The notes under the pieces: model-generated
The model's database searches: none
What the model was told of the DNA's origin: nothing
What the model saw: the letters and a program-made list of their open reading frames with translations, nothing else
Translations under genes and position numbers: made by a program
Origin: Noviherbaspirillum sedimenti
GTDB lineage: Bacteria; Pseudomonadota; Gammaproteobacteria; Burkholderiales; Burkholderiaceae_D
Reading direction: 5' to 3'
Length of the DNA: 64,000 nucleotides
Assembly: GCF_003590835.1 (NCBI RefSeq)
Contig: NZ_QYUQ01000002.1
Coordinates: forward strand, 1,240,001 to 1,304,000
Shown: positions 9,219 through 19,571 of the stretch, piece by piece
Numbering within the stretch: position 1 is the stretch's first letter
Layout of the letters: each line of letters opens with the position of its first letter

Positions 9219-9438
9219 GGGTGTTCCTCGGCCAAAGCCGCCTTTTACTTTTACACAGCGCTACCTTAACATTCGCATAAAAATCCGGCGCTCTGATAAG
9301 CTGGAGAAATATTGCTCTATTCCAAGGATTAAAATTCCCGCCAGCGCCGACAATAAGCAACAACCTGAAAAGGGACTGGCATTTGAGGAAATCGGTGAAT
9401 CGAACAATCGTACATAGCAGCAGACAGGGAGAGAGATC

Positions 9439-11088
9439 ATGGCAGTAGCAGGCGAAGGCGCCCTGACTCCCGGCGTGGCGGGTTTCGCGCAATCGGCGGC
9501 GGGGCGCAACATCATCATGATGGTCGGCGCGGCGCTGGCGGTGGCGGCGATGGCGGGCGTCTGGATGTGGAGCCAGCAACCGGATTACCGGGTGCTGTTT
9601 TCCAATTTCTCCGACCGCGACGGCGGCGCCATCGTCGCTTCGCTGCAACAGATGAATATCCCCTACAAATATGCCGAAGGCGGCGGCGCCATCCTGGTGC
9701 CTGCCGCGCAAGTTCATGACGCCCGCCTGAAACTGGCCTCGCAGGGTTTACCCAAAGGCGGCAACGTCGGTTTCGAATTGATGGAAAATCAGAAGCTGGG
9801 CGTGTCGCAGTTCCATGAGCAGGTCAATTTCCAGCGCGCCCTCGAAGGCGAGCTGGCGCGCTCGATCCAGGCGATCGCGCAAGTCGCCGCCGCGCGCGTG
9901 CACCTGGCCCTGCCCAAGGCCTCGGTATTCGTGCGCGACCAGCAAAAGCCGACCGCCTCGGTGCTGATCAACCTGCACGCGGGCCGCAGCCTCGACCAGC
10001 AGCAAGTCAATGCAGTGGTGCACCTGGTTGCCAGCAGCGTGCCGGATCTGCCGCCCAAGAACGTCAGCGTGATCGACCAGAACGGCAACCTGCTGTCGCA
10101 GAACGACAAGCCGCGCGACGCCAACGGCCTCGATCCAACCCAGCTGAAATATGTCCAGGAACTGCAGCAAAGCATCGTCAAGCGCATCGAGTCGATCATC
10201 ACGCCGATCGTCGGCGCCGACAACGTGCGCGCCGAAGCCACTGCGGACGTCGACTTCAGCCATACCGAACAGGCTGCCGAAATCTACAAGCCCAACCAGG
10301 AGCCCAACAGCGGCTCGGTGCGCAGCCAGCAATCCAGCGAATCCCTGAATGGCGCCCAGGCTGGCGCCACCGGCGTGCCCGGCGCACTGTCGAACCAGCC
10401 GCCGGCACCGGCCACCGCCCCGCTCACCGTGCCGCCCGCCGGTGCCGCCGGTACGTCTGGCGCTGCGGGAACCGTTGCCGCGCCAGGCTCCAGCGTGCAA
10501 AAGGATGTCACCGTCAACTATGAGGTCGACAAGACTGTGCGCTATGTGCAACAGCCGATGGGCGGCGTCAAGCGCCTCTCGGTGGCAGTGGTGGTGAATT
10601 ACAGGCGCGACGTCGGCAAGGATGGCAAGGTAGTAATGAAGCCGCTTTCCGAAGCGGAAAAAACCCAGATCACCGACCTGGTCAGGGAAGCGATGGGCTT
10701 CAACCGTGACCGTGGCGACACGCTCAACGTGGTCAACAGCCCGTTTGCCGGCATGGACAAGGAAAAAATCGAGCCGGTGCCGATCTGGAAGCAGCCGGAC
10801 GCCATGCTGCAACTGGCCAAGGATATCGGCCGGTATGTGCTGGGAATCGTCTTGCTGCTGCTGCTGTATTTCAAGATAGTGAAGCCGATCTGGGCGCGTA
10901 TCGATGCCAGCCTGCAGCCGCCGGCCCCGCCGCCGGCACTCGCGCATGCCGCCGAAGATACGGACGACATCGTCGAGATCCAGCCGCGCGGCTATGAACA
11001 CAATCTGAACCGCGCCAAGCAGCTGGCGCGTGACGATCCGAAACTGGTGGCAAATGTAGTCAAGTCCTGGGTGGGAACAAATGAGTGA
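9439..11088 (+). CDS. fliF: Flagellar basal-body MS-ring protein FliF
   Basis: Inner-membrane ring scaffold. 549 residues with transmembrane helix 1 at ~25-44, ring-building domains (RVLFSNFSDRDGGAIVASLQ, LAVAVxHLALPK-like RVHLALPKASVF), an Ala/Pro/Gly-rich loop at ~288-353, transmembrane helix 2 at ~464-481 (YVLGIVLLLLLYF), and a cytoplasmic FliG-binding tail (AKQLARDDPKLVANVVKSW). GGGAGAGA precedes the ATG. First gene of the fliFGHIJK run; it overlaps fliG by 8 bases. Confidence 0.98.
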   Translation: MAVAGEGALTPGVAGFAQSAAGRNIIMMVGAALAVAAMAGVWMWSQQPDYRVLFSNFSDRDGGAIVASLQQMNIPYKYAEGGGAILVPAAQVHDARLKLASQGLPKGGNVGFELMENQKLGVSQFHEQVNFQRALEGELARSIQAIAQVAAARVHLALPKASVFVRDQQKPTASVLINLHAGRSLDQQQVNAVVHLVASSVPDLPPKNVSVIDQNGNLLSQNDKPRDANGLDPTQLKYVQELQQSIVKRIESIITPIVGADNVRAEATADVDFSHTEQAAEIYKPNQEPNSGSVRSQQSSESLNGAQAGATGVPGALSNQPPAPATAPLTVPPAGAAGTSGAAGTVAAPGSSVQKDVTVNYEVDKTVRYVQQPMGGVKRLSVAVVVNYRRDVGKDGKVVMKPLSEAEKTQITDLVREAMGFNRDRGDTLNVVNSPFAGMDKEKIEPVPIWKQPDAMLQLAKDIGRYVLGIVLLLLLYFKIVKPIWARIDASLQPPAPPPALAHAAEDTDDIVEIQPRGYEHNLNRAKQLARDDPKLVANVVKSWVGTNE

Positions 11089-12076
11089 TGCAGGCATAGA
11101 AAAAGGCGCGATCCTGATGCTGGCGCTGGGCGAGGACGAAGCCGCCGAAGTGATGAAATACCTCGGTCCGCGCGAGGTGCAAAAACTCGGCGCGGCCATG
11201 TCGGGCATGAAGGGTGTGGCCAACACCAGGCTGGAAGAAGTGCTGGAAGACTTCCGCACCGAGACCGAGCAGGCCTCGGCGCTGGGCGTGGATTCGGACG
11301 AATACATCCGCCAGGTGCTGACCAAGGCGCTGGGCGACGACAAGGCCGCCTCGCTGCTCAACCGCATCCTCGGCACGCGCGACTCGTCCGGCATCGAAAG
11401 CCTGAAATGGATGGATGCGCAGTCGGTGGCCGAACTGATCCGCAACGAGCATCCGCAGATCATCGCCACCATCCTGGTGCACCTGGAACGTTACCATGCG
11501 TGCGAAGTCCTGGATCATTTCTCCGAGCGGCTGCGCAATGACGTGGTGCTGCGCATCGCCACGCTGGATGGCGTGCAGCCGAGCGCCTTGCGGGAACTGA
11601 ACGAAGTGCTGACCAAGCTTTTGTCGGGCAATGAAAGCATCAAGAAGAAGCCGATGGGCGGCGTGCGCGCCGCAGCCGAAATCCTCAACTTCCTCTCCAG
11701 CGAAACCGAGCAGTCGGTCTTGTCCAACCTGAAGAACTACGACGCCGACATGGCGCAAAAGATCATGGACGAGATGTTCGTATTCGACAACATCCTCGAT
11801 ATCGAAGACCGTGGCATCCAGATCCTCCTGCGCGAGGTGCAGTCCGAAGCGCTGATCATCGCGCTGAAAGGCGCCGGCCAGGACTTGCGCGAAAAGTTCT
11901 TCAAGAATATGTCTTCGCGCGCCGCCGAGATGATGCGCGAAGACCTTGAATCGAAGGGGCCGGTGCGCCTGTCCGAAGTCGAGGCCCAGCAGAAGGAAAT
12001 CCTGCAGGTCGTGCGCCGCCTGGCCGACGAAGGCCAGATCATTCTGGGCGCAAAGGGAGAGGACGCTTATGTCTAA
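11081..12076 (+). CDS. fliG: Flagellar motor switch protein FliG
   Basis: Rotor component that receives stator torque and binds FliF and FliM. 331 residues, the usual length. The FliM-binding EHPQ motif is at residues 123-126, and the C-terminal torque helix region (VFDNILDIEDRGIQILLREV) is conserved. It overlaps fliF and fliH by 8 bases each, consistent with tight translational coupling. Confidence 0.98.
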   Translation: MSDAGIEKGAILMLALGEDEAAEVMKYLGPREVQKLGAAMSGMKGVANTRLEEVLEDFRTETEQASALGVDSDEYIRQVLTKALGDDKAASLLNRILGTRDSSGIESLKWMDAQSVAELIRNEHPQIIATILVHLERYHACEVLDHFSERLRNDVVLRIATLDGVQPSALRELNEVLTKLLSGNESIKKKPMGGVRAAAEILNFLSSETEQSVLSNLKNYDADMAQKIMDEMFVFDNILDIEDRGIQILLREVQSEALIIALKGAGQDLREKFFKNMSSRAAEMMREDLESKGPVRLSEVEAQQKEILQVVRRLADEGQIILGAKGEDAYV

Positions 12077-12734
12077 CGCCATCCTGCCCAAGGAACAGCA
12101 ATCGGCCTTCGAACGCTGGGAAATGCACTCTTTTGACGACACCCGCCCAGGCGCCCGCCCGGCGCCGGCGGCCCCGCCGCCCCCAAAGGTCAGCATCGAG
12201 GAAATCGCCGCCATCCGCGAAGAAGCGCGCGCCCGCGGCCATGCCGAGGGCCTCGCTGACGGGATTGCCGAAGGCCGCGTCCAAGGCTTGGCCCAGGGGC
12301 GTGCCGAGGGCGCGGCGGAAATGGCGCATCTGCGGCAGATCGCGCAGCAACTGGGCGAGGAAGCCGTGCGCGCCGACCAGGCGATCGCCCACGACGTGCT
12401 CGCCCTGGCGCTGGACCTGGCCAAAGCCATGCTAAAAACCGCGCTGACAGTGCGTCCCGAACTGGTGGTGCCGATTGTCAGCGAGGCAATCCGCTACCTG
12501 CCCAGCCTGCAACAGCCAGCTTTGCTGATGCTGAACCCGCTTGATGCAGCCATCGTCAAAGAGCAGATGCATGACGAACTGGACAAGGCTGGCTGGCGCA
12601 TCGTCGAAGATGCCCAGGTCAAGCGCGGCGGCTGTCGCATCGACACCGCCACCAACCAGATCGACGCCACCATCGACACCCGCTGGCAGCGCCTGGCCGA
12701 AACGCTCGGCAAGCAATCGGAGTGGCTGGCGTAA
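12069..12734 (+). CDS. fliH: Flagellar assembly protein FliH (ATPase regulator)
   Basis: 221-residue stator-like subunit that binds FliI and anchors it to the C ring. The N-terminal half contains the characteristic run of glycine-spaced (GxxxG) repeats ([17 protein letters not shown]), followed by a V/A-ATPase subunit-E-like C-terminal domain. The start is ATG 12069 ([11 protein letters not shown]), overlapping the fliG stop by 8 bases; a longer frame reading back into fliG has no family similarity. Its stop shares a base with the fliI ATG. Confidence 0.95.
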   Translation: MSNAILPKEQQSAFERWEMHSFDDTRPGARPAPAAPPPPKVSIEEIAAIREEARARGHAEGLADGIAEGRVQGLAQGRAEGAAEMAHLRQIAQQLGEEAVRADQAIAHDVLALALDLAKAMLKTALTVRPELVVPIVSEAIRYLPSLQQPALLMLNPLDAAIVKEQMHDELDKAGWRIVEDAQVKRGGCRIDTATNQIDATIDTRWQRLAETLGKQSEWLA

Positions 12735-14137
12735 TGAGCGCCCTGCCCTCGCGCACCGCCCGCTGGCAAGCCTATCTGCGCGATTGCGGCGAACTGGCGG
12801 CGATCGCCGAACCGATGCAGGTCTGCGGCCGCGTTACGCGCGTCGCCGGCCTGGTGATGGAGGCGGTCGGCCTGAAGCTTGCGGTCGGCAGCGCCTGCAC
12901 CATCCCGTTGCCGAACGGCGCGAAGATCGAGGCCGAAGTGGTTGGCTTCAACGACGACAAGCTGTTCCTGATGCCGCAAAGCGATGTCGAAGGCGTGATT
13001 CCCGGCAGCCGCGTATTCCCGGTGGAAGCGGTGCAATCCTTGCCGCGCCCCGGCGAAGTGAACCATCCGCGCCGCCGCCCGAGCGACCGCGGCCGCCACC
13101 TGCCGGTCGGCGACGAATTACTGGGCCGCGTGCTGGACGGCGCCGGCCGCCCGCTCGACAGTCTCGGCCCGCTGCACAACCGTCATGCCGCGCCGCTGAA
13201 TGTGCGCGCCGCCAATCCGCTGGGGCGTGAGCCGATTTCCCATATCCTCGACGTCGGCGTGCGCGCCATCAACACCATGCTGACCGTCGGACGCGGCCAG
13301 CGCATGGGCCTGTTTGCCGGCTCGGGCGTGGGTAAATCAGTCTTGCTGGGCATGATGGCGCGTTACACCACCGCCGACGTCATCGTCGTCGGCCTGATCG
13401 GCGAACGCGGCCGCGAAGTCAAGGAATTCATCGAACAGATCCTCGGTCCGGAAGGCTTGAAGCGTTCGGTGGTGGTGGCGGCGCCGGCCGATACGCCGCC
13501 GCTGATGCGCCTGCAGGGCGCGGCCTACACCACCGCCATCGCCGAACATTTTCGCGACGAAGGCAAGCATGTCCTGCTGATCATGGATTCGCTGACCCGC
13601 TACGCCATGGCGCAACGCGAAATCGCCCTGGCCATCGGCGAGCCGCCGGCCACCAAAGGTTATCCGCCCTCGGTGTTCGCCAAGCTGCCGGCGCTGGTCG
13701 AACGCGCCGGCAACGGCAAGCCGGGCGGCGGTTCGATCACCGCCTTCTATACCGTGCTGACCGAGGGCGACGACCAGCAGGATCCGATCGCCGATTCGGC
13801 GCGGGCGATCCTCGACGGCCACATTGTCCTCAACCGCAGCCTGGCCGAAGCCGGCCATTATCCCGCCATCGACATCGAGCAATCGATCAGCCGCGCCATG
13901 CACAGCATTACCGACGCCAAGCACCAGCAGCTGGCGCGCCGTCTCAAACAGCTCACTTCGCGCTACCAGCGCAACCGCGACCTGATCAGCGTCGGCGCCT
14001 ACGCGCACGGCAGCGACCCGGTACTGGACCAGGCAATCGCGCTGTTCCCGAATATTGAGAAATTTCTGCAACAGGACATCACCGAGCGGGCCGGCATAAA
14101 CGAGAGCTTGCAGCAACTTGCCACGCTATTCCCCTGA
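12734..14137 (+). CDS. fliI: Flagellum-specific ATPase FliI
   Basis: Hexameric export ATPase related to F1-beta. 467 residues with Walker A GSGVGKS at 196-202, Walker B region [20 protein letters not shown], and the family signature [14 protein letters not shown]. The start is ATG 12734 because it forms a TAATG overlap with fliH; an in-frame GTG at 12722 would add four residues. Acts with FliH and FliJ to unfold and deliver export substrates. Confidence 0.97.
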   Translation: MSALPSRTARWQAYLRDCGELAAIAEPMQVCGRVTRVAGLVMEAVGLKLAVGSACTIPLPNGAKIEAEVVGFNDDKLFLMPQSDVEGVIPGSRVFPVEAVQSLPRPGEVNHPRRRPSDRGRHLPVGDELLGRVLDGAGRPLDSLGPLHNRHAAPLNVRAANPLGREPISHILDVGVRAINTMLTVGRGQRMGLFAGSGVGKSVLLGMMARYTTADVIVVGLIGERGREVKEFIEQILGPEGLKRSVVVAAPADTPPLMRLQGAAYTTAIAEHFRDEGKHVLLIMDSLTRYAMAQREIALAIGEPPATKGYPPSVFAKLPALVERAGNGKPGGGSITAFYTVLTEGDDQQDPIADSARAILDGHIVLNRSLAEAGHYPAIDIEQSISRAMHSITDAKHQQLARRLKQLTSRYQRNRDLISVGAYAHGSDPVLDQAIALFPNIEKFLQQDITERAGINESLQQLATLFP

Positions 14138-14170
14138 TTGCAGCGGGGAAGAATGAATTAAGATGACAAC

Positions 14171-14611
14171 ATGGCCAATCCATCCGCACTTGTCACCCTG
14201 ATCGAACTTGCCGTCAAGGACAGCGACGACGCCGCCAGGCGGCTCGGCGAAGCCTTGCGCGCTGCCGAAGAAACCGAAAAAAAGCTTGAGATGTTGCTCG
14301 GCTACCGCGATGAGTATGCTTCCCGCTTCCAGAGCAACCAGGCGAACGGCATCAGTGCGATGGAATACCGTAATTTCCAGCTCTTCATCGACAAGCTCGA
14401 CACCGCCATCAGCGGCCAGCAAACGATCGTCGACAACGCCAGGCACCGCGTTGACGGCGAACGCAAGAGCTGGCAGGAATGCGAACGCAAACGCATGTCG
14501 TATGACACGCTCGCCAGCCGCGCGGAAACGGCCAGGCAGCACAAGGAAAACAAGCGCGACCAGAAGCAGATGGATGAATACGCGGCGCGCAGCGCGATGT
14601 ACAAACGCTAG
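14171..14611 (+). CDS. fliJ: Flagellar export protein FliJ
   Basis: 146-residue, almost wholly coiled-coil cytoplasmic protein (LVTLIELAVKDSDDAARRLG..., long charged heptads) directly after fliI, the invariant position of fliJ. It resembles the central stalk (gamma-like) subunit of the export ATPase and also escorts chaperones. No odd features. Confidence 0.95.
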   Translation: MANPSALVTLIELAVKDSDDAARRLGEALRAAEETEKKLEMLLGYRDEYASRFQSNQANGISAMEYRNFQLFIDKLDTAISGQQTIVDNARHRVDGERKSWQECERKRMSYDTLASRAETARQHKENKRDQKQMDEYAARSAMYKR

Positions 14612-14661
14612 GGTTCCACGCCGGAACACCTCGACATGACCAACAAAATGGCGATGACAGC

Positions 14662-15852
14662 ATGCTAACTCCAGCGATCCTGAATCTTTCCAGCCCCGCC
14701 TCGGGCCAGGCGGCCGCGGCCAAATCCGGCCCGACGGCGCCAAACGGCGCGTTCAACCAGATGTTGTCGCAGCAGATCGCCGAACGGCGTGATGCGGGAA
14801 AATCGGTGCCAGCCCGACCCGCCGGCCAGGCTGGCAAGACCGAGCTGAAACAGGCAGAAGCAAAGCCATCTGCTGCCAAACCGGACGAAACGAAACAAAG
14901 CAGCGAAAACGGCAGCGCCAATGAAGTCGCAAACACCCGGGATAGCGAGGAAAAAACTGTCGAGGCGGCGACCAGTACGCCGAGCGCCACCGAATTGCTC
15001 GCCCAGATGGCAGGCGCCCTGATCAAGCCGGAGCCTGCTGCCGCTGCGGGCGCTGCAGCAAACGCTGCAGCGGGCAGTGCCGTCATGGCCGTCGATGCCA
15101 CAACCGTGGCTGGCAAGCAGGGCTTGCTGGCGGCGGCAGATCCTGATTTGCAACAGGAACAGGCGACCGTGCGCGGCGAGCAGACCGCGTTCACAGGATC
15201 GCTGCGCCACGCCAGCGAGCAACAGGCTGCGCTGCAGCAAGGCGCCGCACCCGACAACGCCCGCAGCGCAGACACCAAGGCATCGGACAAGCTGCTCGAA
15301 CTGCCAGCGGCCCCCAGACTGCAGGACACCCCGGCGATCAACGCGACCGCGCCACAAATGCAGGCAGGCGCATTGAACACGCTACAAGCAGCCGGCGCCC
15401 AGATGCCGGACCGCCTCACGCCGCATGTGGGCAGCCCGGCATGGGACCAGGCGCTCGGGCAGAAAGTCGTGTGGATGGTGGCCGGCGCCCAGCAGTCGGC
15501 GTCGCTGACGCTGAACCCGCCGGACCTCGGTCCCTTGCAAGTGGTGCTGAATGTCAGTAACGGCCAGGCCGATGCCAGCTTTTATGCCGCCCAGCCGGAA
15601 GTCCGGCAGGCGCTGGAAGCCGCCCTGCCCAAATTGCGCGACATGATGAGCCAGGCCGGCGTGGAACTCGGGCAGACCTCGGTCAGCGCCGGCATGCCGC
15701 AACAGCACGAGCGGCCAGGCAACCATGCCGCCCACGCCCAGCAGGCGGGTCACGGCGCCACTGCTGCTAAAGGCGCAGGCGAAGCGCCGCTGCCGCTCGC
15801 CCGCACCAGCCAGGCAGTCGGCGGCCAGGGGCTGGTCGACACCTTCGCCTGA
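14662..15852 (+). CDS. fliK: Flagellar hook-length control protein FliK
   Basis: Secreted molecular ruler and switch that tells FlhB to stop exporting hook subunits. 396 residues: a long Ala/Glu/Lys/Pro-rich disordered N-terminal ruler, then the C-terminal switch core (ASLTLNPPDLGPLQVVLNVS, ~residues 275-345), then a His/Ala-rich tail. The LNPxxLG motif is canonical. Classical position after fliJ. A second FliK-like gene lies at 6622. Confidence 0.94.
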   Translation: MLTPAILNLSSPASGQAAAAKSGPTAPNGAFNQMLSQQIAERRDAGKSVPARPAGQAGKTELKQAEAKPSAAKPDETKQSSENGSANEVANTRDSEEKTVEAATSTPSATELLAQMAGALIKPEPAAAAGAAANAAAGSAVMAVDATTVAGKQGLLAAADPDLQQEQATVRGEQTAFTGSLRHASEQQAALQQGAAPDNARSADTKASDKLLELPAAPRLQDTPAINATAPQMQAGALNTLQAAGAQMPDRLTPHVGSPAWDQALGQKVVWMVAGAQQSASLTLNPPDLGPLQVVLNVSNGQADASFYAAQPEVRQALEAALPKLRDMMSQAGVELGQTSVSAGMPQQHERPGNHAAHAQQAGHGATAAKGAGEAPLPLARTSQAVGGQGLVDTFA

Positions 15853-16067
15853 GTTTTCAGCAGGGCGCAGACCCTGGCCCCCCTTGCCGTTATCGCGCCC
15901 GGCGACGCATGAGTTGCCCCAAGCGCATGCATTTGCGTTTACCATACGCAGCCGACGAGATAAAAACAACGATATGCGCCCGCTTCCCCGCTCTATTCCA
16001 CGCATCCACGTCGCGTTTTTTTCCCGATAATAAGCTCAATTGTTCAGGCAGCACACAAGGAATCTCC

Positions 16068-16604
16068 ATGGCGACAGCCCCCAAATCAGTTCAGAAAGCC
16101 CCCGCGAAGGGCGCCACGGAAGCGGCGGAACAGCCCGCCGCTGCGGCCAAAAAGTCTGGCAAAAAAGGCCTCCTGATCCTGCTCATCCTGCTGCTGGCAG
16201 TCGGCGGCGGTGCGGCCGCCTGGTACTTCCTCGGCCAGAAAAATTCCGCGCACGGGACTGAGAAAAAATCGATCGATCCGTCCAAGCCGCCGGTATTCAT
16301 GGTGATGGAGCCGTTCACCGTCAACCTGCAGCCGGATGGCCTGGGCGACCAGTATCTGCAAGTCGCATTTTCCCTGCAGGTGGGCAGTGAAAAAGACGTC
16401 GAAGCCATCAAGCTGTATCTGCCCCAGGTACGCAGCCGCCTGCTGCTGCTCCTGTCCGGCAAGAAGGCCTCCGAGATATCGACCGTCGACGGCAAGAAGA
16501 AACTGGCCGACGAGATCATGGCGCAGGTCAGGCAGCCGTTCATTGCCGGCGTCGCGCCGCAAAACGTCACAAACGTGTTCTTCACCTCCTTTGTGATCCA
16601 GTAA
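16068..16604 (+). CDS. fliL: Flagellar basal body-associated protein FliL
   Basis: 178-residue single-pass inner-membrane protein that surrounds and supports the stator. Ala/Lys-rich cytoplasmic N-terminus, transmembrane helix at ~34-54 (LLILLILLLAVGGGAAAWYF), then the periplasmic domain (FTVNLQPDGLGDQYLQVAFS) ending PQNVTNVFFTSFVIQ. The start is ATG 16068 with AAGGAA upstream; a longer open frame from 15909 lacks similarity. The 215-base gap after fliK probably holds a promoter for fliL-fliR, but only an isolated FliA-like -10 is visible there. Confidence 0.95.
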   Translation: MATAPKSVQKAPAKGATEAAEQPAAAAKKSGKKGLLILLILLLAVGGGAAAWYFLGQKNSAHGTEKKSIDPSKPPVFMVMEPFTVNLQPDGLGDQYLQVAFSLQVGSEKDVEAIKLYLPQVRSRLLLLLSGKKASEISTVDGKKKLADEIMAQVRQPFIAGVAPQNVTNVFFTSFVIQ

Positions 16605-16611
16605 GGTCGCC

Positions 16612-17610
16612 ATGGCTGACAATTTCCTTTCACAAGAAGAAGTTGATGCCCTCCTGCGGGGCGTCAACGGCGACCTGGACGATGCCCCGGCCCAGGAAGA
16701 TGTGTCGGGAGTCCGCCCCTATAACCTGGCAACCCAGGAGCGCATCGTTCGCGGACGCATGCCGACCCTGGAAATCATCAATGAACGCTTCGCCCGGCTG
16801 TTGCGCATCGGCCTGTTCAATTTCCTGCGCCGCAGCGCCGAGGTCTCGATCGGCCCGGTGCGCGTCTCCAAGTACAGCGAATTCATCCGCAACCTGGTGG
16901 TGCCGACCAACCTGAACCTGATCCACATGAAGCCACTGCGCGGCACCGCGCTGATGGTGCTCGACCCCAACCTGGTGTTCCTGCTGGTCGATAACCTGTT
17001 CGGTGGCGACGGCCGTTTTCATACCCGGGTCGAGGGACGCGATTTTACCCAGACCGAGCAACGCATCATCCAGCGCGTGCTGGACATCATCTTCGAGAAC
17101 TATGCCAAGTCCTGGGAGCCGGTGTACCCGGTCGAATTCGAGTACATCCGTTCCGAGATGAATACCCAGTTCGCCAACATCGCCACCCCCAACGAGGTGG
17201 TGGTCTCCACCACCTTCACCGTCGAACTCGGCCCGGTCTCCGGCGAAATGCATTTCTGCTTTCCGTATTCGATGATCGAGCCGATCCGCGACATCCTGAC
17301 TTCCAGCCTGCAGGGCGAAACGCTGGAGATGGACAAGCGCTGGGTGCGCCTGATGACGCAGCAGATCCAGAGCGCCGAAGTGGAGCTGGTGGCCAACATG
17401 GGCACCGCCCGCGCTACTTTTGGCGACATCCTCAACATGAAGGTGGGGGACATCATTCCGCTCACGGTTGCACCGAATATCGCCGCCGAGGTCGATGGCG
17501 TGCCGGTGATGGAATGCAGCTATGGCAAGTTCAATGGCCAGTATGCATTGCGGGTGGAAAAATTACTGACACATAGCAACGAGTTTGCGCAAGGAGAAGA
17601 AAATGGCTGA
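16612..17610 (+). CDS. fliM: Flagellar motor switch protein FliM
   Basis: C-ring protein that binds phospho-CheY. 332 residues; the N-terminal CheY-binding peptide LSQEEVDALLRG is at 5-16, followed by the CheC-like middle domain with the FliG-contact loop and a C-terminal SpoA/FliN-like domain (GTARATFGDILNMKVGDIIP). It overlaps fliN by 8 bases. Confidence 0.98.
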   Translation: MADNFLSQEEVDALLRGVNGDLDDAPAQEDVSGVRPYNLATQERIVRGRMPTLEIINERFARLLRIGLFNFLRRSAEVSIGPVRVSKYSEFIRNLVVPTNLNLIHMKPLRGTALMVLDPNLVFLLVDNLFGGDGRFHTRVEGRDFTQTEQRIIQRVLDIIFENYAKSWEPVYPVEFEYIRSEMNTQFANIATPNEVVVSTTFTVELGPVSGEMHFCFPYSMIEPIRDILTSSLQGETLEMDKRWVRLMTQQIQSAEVELVANMGTARATFGDILNMKVGDIIPLTVAPNIAAEVDGVPVMECSYGKFNGQYALRVEKLLTHSNEFAQGEENG

Positions 17611-18016
17611 CGAAATCGATAACCAGGCCAGCGCCGAAGACGATTGGGCGGCGGCGATTGCCGAACAGACGCGCAGCGAGGCTGCCGCAGCGGCGCCGCA
17701 ACCGGCCGCGCCGAATTTCCAGGACTTCGCCGGCAGCGCCAAGGGCACAACCCACAACGACATCGACTTCATTCTCGACATCCCGGTGCAGATGACCGTC
17801 GAACTGGGACGCACCAAGATCGCCATCAAGAACCTGCTGCAACTGGCGCAGGGCTCGGTGGTGGAACTCGACGGCCTGGCCGGCGAGCCGATGGACGTGC
17901 TGGTCAACGGCTGCCTGATCGCCCAGGGCGAAGTGGTGGTGGTCAACGACAAGTTCGGCATCCGCCTGACCGACATCATTTCGCCGTCCGAACGCATCCG
18001 CAAGCTCAACAGATGA
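17603..18016 (+). CDS. fliN: Flagellar motor switch protein FliN
   Basis: 137-residue C-ring base protein. Acidic, Ala-rich N-terminus, then the SpoA domain: DIPVQMTVELGRTKIAIKNL, GSVVELDGLAGEPMDVLVNG, and VVNDKFGIRLTDI. The start is ATG 17603 with AAGGAGA upstream, overlapping fliM; a frame extended to 17585 is less likely. Its stop overlaps the fliO ATG (ATGA). Confidence 0.97.
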   Translation: MADEIDNQASAEDDWAAAIAEQTRSEAAAAAPQPAAPNFQDFAGSAKGTTHNDIDFILDIPVQMTVELGRTKIAIKNLLQLAQGSVVELDGLAGEPMDVLVNGCLIAQGEVVVVNDKFGIRLTDIISPSERIRKLNR

Positions 18017-18519
18017 AGCACGCCTGCCGGTTCGGCCACATCATCGTCCACCTCATCCGCCATGCCACCGCTGCCGCCCTGCTGACGCTCGGCGGCGCAA
18101 TGGCCCACGCCGGGCAAGTCGCACCGACTGCGCCGACTGCCCCGAGTGCAGCGCCGCAGAGCGCCGCAACGGCCACGGCCGGCAGCTTCTTCCAGGTCTT
18201 GCTGGGACTGGTCGCGGTGCTGGCCTTGCTGGCCGCGATCGCCTGGTTTCTCAAACGCTTCAACCTGGCGCGGATCGCCGGCAATGCGCCGCTCAGGATC
18301 GTCGGCGGCGTCTCTGTCGGCAACCGCGAGCGGGTTGTGATCGTCGAAGTCGCCGATCAGTGGATCGTGGTCGGCGTCGCGCCCGGGCAGGTGAATGCCC
18401 TGACCACGCTGGCGCGCCCGGCAAACGCACCAGCCCAGTTGCAGGGAACATCGCCGCCGGCGGGCGACAATTTCGCCGCCTGGCTCAAGCAGAAAATCGA
18501 TACACGCAATGCGCAATAA
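18013..18519 (+). CDS. fliO: Flagellar biosynthetic protein FliO
   Basis: Small membrane protein helping FliP assembly in the export gate. 168 residues: a probable N-terminal signal/membrane segment ([15 protein letters not shown]), an Ala/Pro/Thr linker, a transmembrane helix at ~57-77 ([20 protein letters not shown]), then the conserved [20 protein letters not shown] cytoplasmic module. ATG 18013 overlaps the fliN stop. Family members are divergent, but the module and synteny are clear. Confidence 0.93.
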   Translation: MKHACRFGHIIVHLIRHATAAALLTLGGAMAHAGQVAPTAPTAPSAAPQSAATATAGSFFQVLLGLVAVLALLAAIAWFLKRFNLARIAGNAPLRIVGGVSVGNRERVVIVEVADQWIVVGVAPGQVNALTTLARPANAPAQLQGTSPPAGDNFAAWLKQKIDTRNAQ

Positions 18520-19279
18520 ACATTTGATTCGCGTCGCGCGCCAGGCGGCGCGCTGGAGTCCCCTCCTGTTGCTGAGCCTGCCGCTGTTTGCATCGGCCCA
18601 GCAGGCCGGGCTGCCGGCGCTGACCAGCACGCCGGCGCCGGGCGGCGGCCAGACCTATACCCTGAGCCTGCAGACCCTGGTGCTGATGACGGCGCTGACG
18701 ATGCTGCCGGCGGCGCTCTTGATGATGACCAGCTTCACCCGCATCGTCATCGTCCTGTCCTTGCTGCGCCAGGCGCTCGGCACCCCTTCCGCGCCGCCCA
18801 ACCAGGTACTGATCGGCCTGGCGCTGTTTCTCACCCTGTTCGTGATGGGCCCGGTGCTGGACAAGGTCTATGCCGACGCCTATCAGCCGCTGTCGGAAAA
18901 CAAGATCACCATGCAGCAGGCGCTGGACAAGGGCGCCGCGCCGCTCAAGGAATTCATGCTCAAGCAAACCCGCCAGTCCGACCTGGCGCTGTACCTGAAG
19001 ATCTCCAACACCCCGGCCCTGCAGGGGCCGGAACAGGTGCCGTTGCGCATTCTGGTACCAGCCTTCATCACCAGCGAACTGAAGACCGCGTTCCAGATCA
19101 GTTTCGCCATTTTCATCCCGTTCCTGATCATCGACATGGTGGTTGCCAGCGTGCTGATGTCGATGGGCATGATGATGGTGTCGCCGGCAATTGTCGCGCT
19201 GCCCTTCAAGCTGATGCTGTTCGTACTGGTCGATGGCTGGCAGCTGCTGATCGGCTCGCTGGCGCAAAGTTTTTACTAG
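18509..19279 (+). CDS. fliP: Flagellar type III export gate protein FliP
   Basis: Core export-gate channel subunit. 256 residues with an N-terminal cleavable signal (~1-30, [13 protein letters not shown]) and four membrane helices; signature sequences [20 protein letters not shown] and [20 protein letters not shown]. Overlaps fliO by 11 bases. Confidence 0.98.
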   Translation: MRNKHLIRVARQAARWSPLLLLSLPLFASAQQAGLPALTSTPAPGGGQTYTLSLQTLVLMTALTMLPAALLMMTSFTRIVIVLSLLRQALGTPSAPPNQVLIGLALFLTLFVMGPVLDKVYADAYQPLSENKITMQQALDKGAAPLKEFMLKQTRQSDLALYLKISNTPALQGPEQVPLRILVPAFITSELKTAFQISFAIFIPFLIIDMVVASVLMSMGMMMVSPAIVALPFKLMLFVLVDGWQLLIGSLAQSFY

Positions 19280-19289
19280 GAATACTGCA

Positions 19290-19559
19290 ATGACTCCGGA
19301 AACCGTCATGACCATGGGCCGCCAGGCCATGGAAGTCACCCTGATGATCGCCGCACCGATGCTGCTGGTGGCGCTGGTGGTCGGCCTGGCCGTCAGCATC
19401 TTTCAGGCCGCCACCCAGATCAATGAAGCCACGCTGTCCTTCATTCCCAAGCTGGTCGGCATTTTCGTTGCACTGATCGTGGCCGGCCCGTGGATGCTGT
19501 CGGTGATGCTCGATTACATGCGACAGATGTTCGGCGGCATCCCAGGGATGATCAGCTAA
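19290..19559 (+). CDS. fliQ: Flagellar type III export gate protein FliQ
   Basis: 89-residue two-helix hairpin protein of the export gate (MTPETVMTMGRQAMEVTLMI..., LVVGLAVSIFQAATQINEAT). Normal length, directly between fliP and fliR. Stacks around the FliP/FliR channel with four copies. Confidence 0.98.
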   Translation: MTPETVMTMGRQAMEVTLMIAAPMLLVALVVGLAVSIFQAATQINEATLSFIPKLVGIFVALIVAGPWMLSVMLDYMRQMFGGIPGMIS

Positions 19560-19571
19560 ACCCGCGCCGAT

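Noticed and set aside
9311..9326. TGGAGAAATATTGCT before fliF as a sigma-54 site
   Set aside because: Spacing is one base short and the -24 element is poor.
16004..16030. CCCGATAA before fliL as a FliA promoter
   Set aside because: The -10 looks good but the -35 position reads ATCC instead of TAAA; fliL-fliR are early genes.
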